Source: Priapulus caudatus (lineage: Eukaryota; Priapulida; Priapulimorpha; Priapulimorphida; Priapulidae). From it: DNA of 34,103 nt. Location: NCBI RefSeq assembly GCF_000485595.1, contig NW_014577330.1:35779-69881 (forward strand), read 5' to 3'. Positions 1-13,000 of the stretch are shown one piece after another (position 1 is the stretch's first letter; every line of letters begins with the position of its first letter). The notes under the pieces were generated by a model. That model saw nothing but the letters and a program-made list of their open reading frames with translations. It was not told the DNA's origin and made no database searches. A program made the translations under genes and the position numbers.

Positions 1-1198
1 GGGTTAATTACAACGCGAGTCTATCCTTTTGTGTGGAGGAACCCCTGAGTGAATCACTCAGGGCGGTTTGCTGGTGCGTTTTCAGAGACTAGAACTTCCA
101 AACTGGGTTTATTCTCAACACGAACCTTTCTCCGCTATTCTGAAACTTACTATGTATCACAATACTCTGTATTAATCTAATATAACCTGTTACAAAAATT
201 CAAAGTGACGAGCGGCAGATATTTCGAGCGCCGTTTCTGTTGACCTGTGACGTACGCATTCCCAATAGATGAATGGATGGATGGATGGGTGGGTGGATGG
301 ATCCTGCTAGTTATAAATATAAGTTAACTATAAGGTGTACCGTGTAGTGTGTCAGATTCTACACACAACTTACCTCATAAACTACAGCACTTGTTGACCT
401 CTGACAAACTTATTTTTAGGCAAAAGTGGCAGGGCTAATGTAACTGTCTACAATGAAAGCACTTCCATTTCCTGCGGCATAGGTGGAATTTGGAGGTGGC
501 ATAGTTTCTTACCTAGGTAGTGTACAAGATGTAACGCACTGCCCATTATAATCTAGTATAGGCCAGCAAGGCTATAGAATATAATAGTATGGGGAGAGTA
601 AGTGTTCATAGCCAAAGTAGGAAGCATACGGTGCAATCCAGGATATGCTACCTTTAACACGGTCAACGCTGGCTTGTTAACAATAGATCTATGACCCTGT
701 GCTGAAATTGCATATTCTCATATGTTTCACATTGTATTTTCACCTATTTACACACAAGAACATCATGATATGTTTGCAGTCGTGTCATACACTTGCATAC
801 ATACCAGGGTTTCTTATACATAAGAGGCACAGTGGCGCACCACCGTTGTCAAATTTAACATCGCCATTGTGAAAATGTCCCAAATGCAGTCTAAGACATT
901 CAAATTTGTAATATTTTCCTGGGGGAGACCCCCCAGGCCCCCCCCCAGCAAGAGGGGGAGTTCCCCTTCTCCCTCTCTCCCCCGCGTCCACCTGCAGCGT
1001 CTGCATTTGAATCCATCATGCGTGTTTTTCCCCCAAACTGGCCATTACCTCCTTTGTCTAATTTTCCCTCAGAGGAAACCCTGCATACATACATTAACTT
1101 TGACATATTTCAGAATCATTACTTGATTCAACTACTATTACTACTGCTGAAGGAAAGTGCTGTGGAATCTGCTGATATTTGATCTGTTGGAAAGCACG
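1..1198. other. 5' flank of DHPS, no gene recognised
   Basis: No convincing exon was found on either strand. It holds a GGAT-type microsatellite (about 267-302) and a G/C-rich repeat-like stretch (about 915-985) whose short ORFs are low-complexity. No TATA box is obvious. An in-frame TGA at 1148-1150 separates this region from the DHPS start codon. A CTCAG at about 1067-1071 could be a 5'-UTR splice acceptor, but this is not established. Confidence 0.5.
267..302. repeat. GGAT/GGGT microsatellite
   Basis: A run of imperfect GATG/GGTG tetranucleotides about 35 bases long, ending in GGATCC. Simple-sequence repeat with no coding potential. Confidence 0.85.
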
Positions 1199-4700
<3,502 letters not shown>

Positions 4701-5256
4701 AACTGTTGCGGCAGGTTGGAGAACTGCATTTTAAACTTTTGTTATTTAAGATTTATTGAAAATTATGGTTATTTGAAAATTGCTCATTTAAGTCTTTCAT
4801 ATTCATCATCATTTCAGCCTTAACCTGTAAAATGTCATATGGGATATCATTCCCATCAAGTTCCAAAATCTTATAATCACGTTACCTTTTAATGGCGCAC
4901 TGTGTTGCGTAAAGCACCAATAATGTATATCAAGTTGGCAAAAAGTGTACAAAAACAATGTTTTCTGCAATTATTTATACAAGCTTTTGCTATTTCCAAA
5001 TTGTTTTGGTAATTTTAGGTGTCTTTCCCTGTTTGATGAACACCATATGTGAAGTAAATGGTTATCTTGCTGTCTATCATGCAGCAAACCTTGTTTCATG
5101 AAAGCGTACCACTAAACTGGTACGTACAAAGATGGAGTTAGCTTGAAACTATAAAATTAACTTGTTGAACTCTAATACTCTTGTTAAAATGTTTTGCTCG
5201 TGTGTTGCCAGTTTCGACATTTCATCCATTAAATATATATCAAAAGCACACATCAA
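4701..5256. other. 3' flank of DHPS
   Basis: AT-rich sequence after the DHPS stop. No canonical AATAAA close to the stop was picked out, and no ORF or exon could be supported. It probably contains the DHPS 3' UTR. Confidence 0.4.
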
Positions 5257-5456
5257 AACTAACAAGTGCCGCAGAGCGACAGCGCTCACCTGACGGCAGG
5301 TGTTCTGATGCTAAACTCGGGGGGCAAACGAATCAAGAGCACCCTCCCATCGCCGTGTTTGCTCTCCCTCGTTCTCTCTCATTCTTGCTCTCTCTTCCCT
5401 TCACTCTCTCTCTCTCTCTCTCTCACTCTCTCGCTCTCTCTTTCTCTCTCTGTCTT

Positions 5457-5494
<38 letters not shown>

Positions 5495-6146
5495 ACATTG
5501 TTAACCACACTGACATAACAGAATGCCATAGTAATTATATACGATTTTAAGGAGCATAAACAAGCAAATTTAGTTTTGAAATTTCACTGTGACATTTTAA
5601 CCTTCATACATCCAGGCCTGTATAGATTCTACTAGCAAACCGGCAGTCATTCTTTTTAACAGTAAACAAATCCATGTTAAACCCTCACAGCTGAAAAAAA
5701 AAAGAAGTTTTCCAATCGCTCCGTCACACCATGTCTTCAGAAAATGTCTAAATCTGCCCTGTGCCCCCATTGACCTTTGACCTGTGACCTCCAATTTCGG
5801 CACAGTGATGGCTTTCCTACCATGATGGTATACACCGACTATCACGAGCCTAGGTCGAGCCGTTTAGATTTGTGCCGCAATTCTGCATTTCCGCCCTATA
5901 CCTTAAGTTAAGGAGGGAATGTTCCCTTCTTTTACACTGCTTGACCTTTGACCTTTGACTCCAGCTTCGACATCCCAACTCGTTTTCGGGTACCACCCCA
6001 CGTCCCGAATATCGTGAGTACGCGAGTCGCGTTAAGATTGTGCCCAACTGTTGACGGACGGACGGACCGCTCGCCAGGCGACGAGCGCACGGACGATCAT
6101 AGCGATTCTACAATCTGCATCGACTTCGGTCAGATGAGCTAAAAAT
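5257..6146 (+). repeat. Dispersed repeat X, copy 1
   Basis: About 890 bp. It shares its left edge (AACTAACAAGTGCCGCAGAG), interior (CAAATCCATG, CAGAAAATGTCT, TTGACCTGTGACCTCC, TTAAGTTAAGGAGGGAATG, CCCAACTCGTTTTCGG) and right edge (AGATGAGCTAAAAAT) with 13371-14270 and, inverted, with 27591-28560. Near the right end lies a GACG tandem stretch (about 6053-6066). No transposase ORF is visible, so it looks like a non-autonomous dispersed element. Copy 1 carries a CT microsatellite where the other copies have different sequence. Confidence 0.75.
5401..5491. repeat. CT/CTCT microsatellite
   Basis: Interrupted TCTC run of about 90 bases inside repeat X copy 1. It generates Ser/Leu-only ORFs that are not genes. 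Confidence 0.9.
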
Positions 6147-7987
6147 CAAGGTTGGGCAGCTCTCCAATCATAGATGCTATTTGATATTACCAAGGCGTCA
6201 TTCAGCATTTTTTGCAACTGACTCAATCCTTGTAGAGAACGGATAGATTCCAGAAGCTTATTTAAAAATTGCAGAGCATCTAGACACATCACCCTTAAAT
6301 TATTTTGTGGTGTTTCAGCTAACATTGCTGAACATTAAACATAAACACTAAGGGTGTGATTAAAGCATAATTCGACCATCGATTATGCAAAGTTGACGAA
6401 TGCTAGAGTACTGGCACCTTTGAGTTAATATATCATTCACCTTAGCCAAACGCGTATTAGTTTGTTTCCAATATCACTGCTGTTACTAAAATCTCTAATG
6501 AAAATTCCGCATCCAAGAAAGCGGTGTGACAGTTACAACCGGCCATGCGCCGTAACCGCCGAGAACCGGCGAGGCGGTGTCATACAGATTATAGGCACGA
6601 CATTTTCGCACGTATGCTCGGTCGTCAGTGATTTGATCCTTGTAGTCTGAGTGCGCCATTCCGTACGTTATGGTATTACTTTGGGATCGCGGAATAACAT
6701 GAATATACGAAGTTCTTGACGAGTTACAAGTACATATAATATGTGGGCAACTAGGCAAATATAACACTAGGCAAACAATTTACCGGGACGACAATCTATG
6801 CTCAACACTGTAAGCAACTGTGACGTCACCGGAACCGAACTCGATGTTTATGTTTGTTAGTAAATAATTTAGCGTTCGCCAGCTTACCAAATCTTACGAT
6901 TTCAATTAGACATTTCCTTAGTATAGCATGAGTATTGGACACTAATACCGTTTTGCGACTAAAGGTAATGTACTTATTAACTGACACAAGGTGCCAGTTA
7001 CTTATACGGTCAACTTTGCATTCAACGATGGTCGAATTATGCCTTTAAGATTAGGGTTATTTACGATAGCGATGGACGCTCAAGTCGATTCTTGGGAGAA
7101 AGCGAAGGGTAATTTAAGTGTGGTTTGCAGATGTTACACAACTATAGTTGCGGTGATTGGAAATGTCGCGACGGTGTCGTTGCAGTAATGGGTTATGTCG
7201 GCGCAGCGCATTTGATGTAGTATGGATGATGGAGATGAGAAACGGTTCGAGCGAGCGATTGTTGGCATGTGTGCAGCGGGGTGTGGTTCGCGCGCGACTT
7301 TCTTTGTTAGCTAGAAATGTATAAATGGAAGGTTCTGGTTGAGAGGGAAGAGAACGGATTGTGTGGAGTCACCGCCGGATGCGTGCCTCGTGCGCACGCA
7401 TGTGGGTTGAGAAACAATAATACTATTTGCAAAACACAACTGCTTGGACTTTGGAGTTTTCCTTACTCATCGCCTACAACAAATCTACTTTGAACGCGGT
7501 AACGTCATCTCCTCGTTACACTTCTACAAAAGAGCAAATACAGAAAATCAAATCATACATTATCTGGAATTTTAATGGAAGGAATCATTTCCATTCAGGA
7601 ATGTTAATTGTTTAAAAGTGGTGCTAAATATCTGTTACGACTGGAAGATGGTTGTATCGACGTCGATGAAAGATAACGTGTACGTGGTACAAATGTAACT
7701 AAATCTGTATGCACTCCATTACTTAGCACAATCAATTAAACAATTCTACTGCAAACACGCTACATGGTCACGGTAATTGTGGTTGCACCTAGCAACGAGT
7801 TAATATATACACCATTCCCCCTTAGGTATGCAACACTAACAGACTGTATTAACATGTATTCTGTAGAAAATCAACAATAAACTATACTGTATTGCTAAAA
7901 ATCACGAGACATGCAAACCCAACTAGAAAGGCAGTTGTCGCCAACTACATGTTCCCCGTGTTCTCCCAAGATGTGTAAGTATACGAA
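6131..7987 (+). repeat. Segment A, duplicated in direct orientation at 21237-22425
   Basis: Begins at the right edge of repeat X (CAGATGAGCTAAAAA) and runs to TATACGAAGTTT inside the minisatellite. The second copy (A') matches in the same orientation but lacks about 660-670 bases corresponding to roughly 6370-7035. No gene family was recognised; the ORFs in the two copies do not keep a common frame. A TATA-like motif (TGTATAAATGGAAGG, about 7318-7332) lies in a part shared by both copies. Confidence 0.8.
6370..7035. other. Stretch of segment A missing from A'
   Basis: Unassigned sequence present only in the first A copy. It contains a CRE-like TGACGTCA (about 6821-6828) and GC-rich patches near 6538-6585. 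The right side of the junction in A' contains TTAAGATTAGGG, similar to AAGATTAGGG at about 7048-7057. It could be an insertion in A or a deletion in A'. No terminal inverted repeats or target duplication could be confirmed by eye. Confidence 0.5.
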
Positions 7988-8642
7988 GTTTGTCGCGCTA
8001 GGTCAATTAGGGGCCGAGTTATAGAGCGCGAAGGAAATATGATCAAGGTGAAGGTCGTAGTGACCTGGTTTTGGTACGCGACACACATCCCCAAGATGTG
8101 TAAGTATACAAGTTTGGTAGCGCGTAGGTCAATTAGGGGCCGAGTATAGAGCGGAAGGGAAATATGATCAGGTCAGCGTAAAGATCAAATAAGGTCGCAG
8201 TGACCTGGTTTTGGTACGCGTGTCACCTTCTCCCAAGATGTGTAGAGTATACCAAGTTTGGTAGCGCTAGGTCAATTAGGGCCGAGTAGAGCGGAAGGGA
8301 AATATGATCAAGGTCAAGCGTCGCATGACCTGGTTTGGTATGCTGCTCACCTTCTCCCAGATGTGTAAGTATACAAGGTGTAGGCCTAGGTCAATTAGGG
8401 GCCGAGTTATAGACGGAAGGGGGAAATATGATCAAGGTCAAGGTAAAGGTCAAATAAAGGTCGCAGTGACCTGCTGTTGGTACTTTTCACACCTTCTCCC
8501 CAAGATGTGTAGAAGTATGCCAAGTTTGGTCACGCTAGGTCAATTAGGGTCGAGTTATAGAGCGGAAGGGAAATTCTCTGCGCGGAGGCTGCGGGGAACA
8601 TGAAACATAGTATCCCCGGGCGCACTTCGTCACGGGGGATAC
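7943..8642 (+). mobile_element. Minisatellite-cored element with 12-bp terminal inverted repeats
   Basis: The right end is CACGGGGGATAC (about 8631-8642). The left end reads GTATCCCCCGTG in the A' copy (about 22379-22390) and a slightly shortened form near 7943-7951 here. Between them lie about five tandem units beginning CAAGATGTGTAAGTATAC, with starts near 7960, 8088, 8228, 8352 and 8495. Shorter (124-128) and longer (140-143) spacings alternate; the longer units have an extra AAGGTCAAATAAAGGTCGCAG-like segment. No ORF looks like a transposase. Non-autonomous element is an inference from structure. Confidence 0.6.
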
Positions 8643-9115
8643 AATTAACGTTTGTACATTGCAATCATTAGATGTAAATGTAAAGAAAATACATTATAAT
8701 TTACAAATATTCGTTCCCGCATATTAATTGCAAGAAAAACAAAAATCACTTAAAAACAAGGAAAACAAATAAATAATAAGCATCACGACTGAAAAGGCAA
8801 CCTGAATAAAAACATCCTGCTTCATATACTTTGCAGAAACCAGTATTAGATTGATATGTGTGGTATTGTGTACCATAACCAATTGCCATTTACTAGCTGC
8901 AGCCACAATAATCACTCTGCTTGGTTAGAGACTACCAAAAAGAAGTCTAGTATTTTGACACATGGCACTTCTAAAAACTATCATTCTGTGGTTTTTCTAA
9001 TGTACACACTCATACTTTAATGCATTAAAATAAATTGTTCTGCTTTCTCACACTGAACGAAAAAGTAGCTTGCACATATTACATTATATTTATATATATT
9101 TTATATATATATATA
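8643..9115. other. AT-rich spacer, nothing recognised
   Basis: No supported gene on either strand. It ends in a TA-rich run (about 9085-9114) that abuts the fold-back element. An inverted counterpart lies at about 32940-33440. Confidence 0.5.
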
Positions 9116-9834
9116 TCAGAGTAGATAATTGGGAAGGAGTGTGACTTCAATAAACAGGGAAATTCGTCATTTACTAGCCTTAAATACTACGATTTACTAC
9201 GCGTAACTCACCAACTGAGCTCAAATCGACACAGTACATTCGCTAGCATCGTGCGAAATCGTTTCCTCGTATTACACCCGCAATCGAGATACGACTAAAC
9301 GTACGACACAATTTTCCATTCTGTTGCCAGCAAACGATGTGTTTTCGGCCGAAATTTAAACAAAAGGCAGCTACTAATGCTCGGCGATGCGGTGTGGCTC
9401 GCTGGGAGATTGCTGCTGATTGTGGTGGGCATGCGTACGTGGGGGGGCATACCAGTTGTATGCCGGTATGTAGCTGTATGTCGGGTCAAAGGTTATCTCG
9501 CCGAGTGTTGCGTCGATGTCCAATCTCCCAGCGTGTCACACCGCATCGCCGAGCGTTAGTAGCTGCCTTTTGTTTAAATTTCGGCCGAAAACACGTAGAG
9601 TTTGCTGGCAACAGAATGGAAAATCGTGTCGTACGCTTTAGTCTGTATCTCCGGATTGCGGGTGTATACGAGGAAACGATTTCGCACGATGCTAGGCGAA
9701 TGTACTGTGTACGATAATTATGAGCTCAAGTTGGATGAGTTACGCGTAGTAAATCGTAGGTATTATAAGGCTAGTAAATGACGAATTTCCCTCGTTTATT
9801 GAAGTCACACTCCTTCCCTATTATCTACTCCTGA
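9116..9834. mobile_element. Fold-back (long inverted repeat) element
   Basis: The left arm at 9116-9411 and right arm at 9521-9834 are reverse complements with only scattered mismatches. Shared blocks include GACTTCAATAAAC, TTTACTACGCGTAACTCA, CGAAATCGTTTCCTCGTAT, GGCCGAAATTTAAACAAAA and CGGCGATGCGGTGTG. The spacer is about 109 bases and has no ORF of note. Both outer edges (TCAG/CTGA) sit in TA dinucleotide tracts, which would fit insertion at TA. The structure suggests a non-autonomous fold-back or MITE-type DNA element. It lies about 70 bases beyond the DIPK1 stop codon. The inverted copy is at about 32210-32930. Confidence 0.8.
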
Positions 9835-9901
9835 TATATATACATATATATATGCAATATATAATATAGCACAAGTTACTATATATATATATATATATAT
9901 G
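9834..9901. repeat. TA-rich tract between fold-back element and DIPK1 stop
   Basis: Several TA dinucleotide runs (for example 9879-9900), probably part of the DIPK1 3' UTR. Confidence 0.7.
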
Positions 9902-10090
9902 CTATAGATATTGCAATTTATCCCATAACAAAGCAAAGAGTTCTTGCCGCACAATGTTTGCTTCCAGTTCCAATATAGGCGATGCATTTTCATTGCGCAT
10001 CACCGAACAACGATACAGCAGTAGCTCCACCTGGTGAGCGATATCTGTCGGGCAGCTGAGCATGATGTAGGGCTTTACAAGCCTGCATAT
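9902..10090 (-). CDS. DIPK1: DIPK1 exon 8: C-terminal helical tail
   Basis: 62 codons plus TAG, acceptor GTCTCTCTTCTAG. It encodes ICRLVKPYIM, then VELLLYRC and QELFALLWDKLQYL, matching the helical C-terminus of family members. The ORF is open throughout in this copy. Confidence 0.9.
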   Translation of the reverse strand: MCRLVKPYIMLSCPTDIAHQVELLLYRCSVMRNENASPILELEANIVRQELFALLWDKLQYL

Positions 10091-13000
10091 CTAGAAGAGA
10101 GACGACAATAGCACGGCAAGGTCATTCACACACCATTCAGATGAAATGCCGAGTGCATTGCTCATATTCATATGTGTAGCAAATACATGCGCATTAAAAC
10201 GGTCTTTGTAATTGGGCTTTAAAGTTGCAAAACCTCGCAGCATATATACGCTCGCATATATACCTACTATGAGCTTGCATATGTTGCAAAAATTTACTAC
10301 AACTCATTTGTATTGCTACTTTCATAACATTTGTTCTCAAAATCTAAACGAAATTACAGCGGAGCGATCGGCTCGATTCATTAACAGTTCCTTTCTAAGA
10401 TAAAACAAGTTATAATTCATTATTCGATGTTTATTCAGTACAAAATTGTGAAATTTGTTTAAACCATATCGTTATCTATATTACTTATGCAATCAGGAAA
10501 CAAATATAGTGTTTTCGTTCCAGGAACTATTTGCACTAGTATAGGGCTACTGCTAGCTGTGTAACATTTACCGCGTCGGACGCGATTTTGAAAATCCCAA
10601 TGTTTGTAGCACTACTCTGGATCAATGAGAACATTTTGTGATGTTTGCACACTGTAAGTATGCTCACAGTAGGCATATATAGGCTTTTTGTTGCGAGGTT
10701 TATCCATTTTAACCAAACAGATATTTTCAGTGCATATAATGCCAAGAGACACAGTTTTGTACAGATAGGGAATTTACGAGCACTGTGGACTATGTGACTG
10801 GGTTGTAAGATGCAGAGACACAAGAACCACAAAAATTATTGCATGAGATGCAAATGCCATTCTTCAGATGAATAGTCTGCATGAAAGGAGTATCTTTTGG
10901 AACACCCTGTGTGTGAACCCCGCAGCTCTGCCCTCCTACATGTTACACAGATATAGAGTACAGCTATGGCAGCTACAGCTATACTAATTAGGCAAATGAC
11001 AGCACAACGGTGCTAACCTGTTGCTCCTACTGCTACTATTACTACAGTTAGCTAGTGAGAAATCATAGATTATAGTGAGTCACTGAAATCAGCCACTGAA
11101 ATCATGCTGCTTTGCATAAAATCTAGCACGTTAATCACTAAAAGTTGTGCTTTTACACTCGACGACACGTGCCAGCACGTATATTAATTGGGCATAGAAT
11201 TTCACAACACTGATAACTACATCAAATGACTTCTTCTCACTTTGTTAGCATATGGCGATCACTGCTAAGACGTCCCTTACAATGTTCCATCAGTTTCCCT
11301 GGGCTAACTAAGAGATCGATGTTTAACACTATCCCTAACCTGAGAGAGGGGTGGTAGAGCTACATCTGCCCGACAGGTATGCGTGTTGCTATCACAGGTA
11401 ACGACGCACGTGTCTCCGAAGGAACACTCCGAGTCAGTCTCACACGGCATGCCCGATACCTGCCGTTCTAACGCGTGCTTGGATATCACCTGAAAGAATG
11501 CAGTAATGACGATTGAACTTTATTTTATGAAATAACAATCTAATTAGCAGTAATCACCATAAACAGACATGATTAGTTAGGTATGCAAGGGTGGAAAAAT
11601 GGAGTAGATGTCAACCATGTGTGCATGCAACCAAATGAGAATATTGCACCTGGCACGTCATACGGTAAACACTGAGTGACACACGCAGAGCACCAAGTTT
11701 GCTTTGACCGCACCTTTAACATACTCCAGATCCACTCCCGCCATCATCTGCTGCACAGCACCAGGCTTTTAAAAACAAGCGCGCTGGCCGACGTGCCCAC
11801 TGAAAGTCAACAAACGCGAACGAGGGCCGGTTCGTCGCAGACGCCCCCCCCCCCGTGACTTGCCTGTGACATGTCCGTGATCCGGAGTTCGTCTTTCAGC
11901 GTGAATCCAAACTTTGACCTGCCGACGTTGCAGACGTAGAAGCTTCCGTAGCGGTCGTCGGACGTCAACTGGTCCGCGAACTCTAGCAGTGCGACGACGT
12001 GCTTTGCACGCGCTTGCCAGCTCGGCAGTCTGTACGGAAACATTCTGAAAATCGCACTCGACCAATCAGAAATCTTTACCATGTGTCACGATCATTAATT
12101 AAATCGCCATGATCGTTAGATTGCATGGAATCATTCTGATCATTCCGAAATAGAATGTGGGTGCGAGTATTGTTACCTAATCCTTAGGTGTTTATAAACC
12201 TAATATTCGACCCACACTATTTTGGGCAGACATTTATAACGTTAAAACATTAAACCGTATTATGTCTGTACATCGCATACGTGTTAAGCTGAAGTCAGAC
12301 TTACTTGTTATAGTATCTGGACGGCCACAGGCGGGACATGATTACCCACATACTGTACAGGCTTCGAATTGGCACATCCTCGTAGGCATAGAGGCCACCG
12401 CAGAAGCCTTGTATAGTAGCGACTACGCTCGAACCCCTCAGAACCACCCTCAGGAAGAAGTCACCAGTGTGAATAAGTAACCAGATGGTCTGAGCTTCTG
12501 CTAGGGATATCTACAATTGTGGAAATTTGGCTGATCGTTATCAGTGACAACACAGACTGAATTCAAGAAGCGATAATGAAATGCTGTTTCGTCGCACAGA
12601 TTAAAACGTGTAAACGTAACAATCGTCCGCATGAAAATGGCCCAATAAAATCTGATGCTAGTCATCATTTCAATGAAACTATCACTCTCTCTCTCTCACA
12701 TGCACTAGCAAATACAGCATGAAATGAAAGTGTCAATGACACTAATAGCTCACCTTGGGTATGATAGAAAAGGGAGATAATATTTAAAATTTGGTAAGTG
12801 TTTCATTTATGATGGACCGAAATGTGATCAAATGTCCTTATTCCATGTCCTATACTAATAGAAATTTCACTGCTTTGTTTCAGGGTTAGTTTTGATGCAA
12901 AAATAAATGTTTCAGATCTGAAAGTCTGAAATCTGGGCGAGAGATGTCGCTACGCCTAAATGATCGCCATTTTCGTTTTTGATTATCGTGCAAATAAAAG

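Noticed and set aside
5181-5550. Ser/Leu-rich ORFs of 94-107 aa
   Set aside because: They are translations of the CT microsatellite.
7960-8560. CRISPR-like repeat array
   Set aside because: Units are contiguous 124-143 base tandem repeats without distinct spacers, in a eukaryotic context.
9337-9717. 126-aa ORF across the fold-back element
   Set aside because: It reads through one arm, the spacer and the other arm; the protein is a by-product of the inverted repeat.
10536-10832. 98-aa minus-strand ORF, with a similar ORF at 31016-31396
   Set aside because: Similarity between the two is due to the inverted duplication; the second is a mosaic of frames and no domain was recognised.
11769-12065. 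98-aa Arg-rich minus-strand ORF
   Set aside because: Alternative frame of DIPK1 exon 6, which is clearly the real reading frame.
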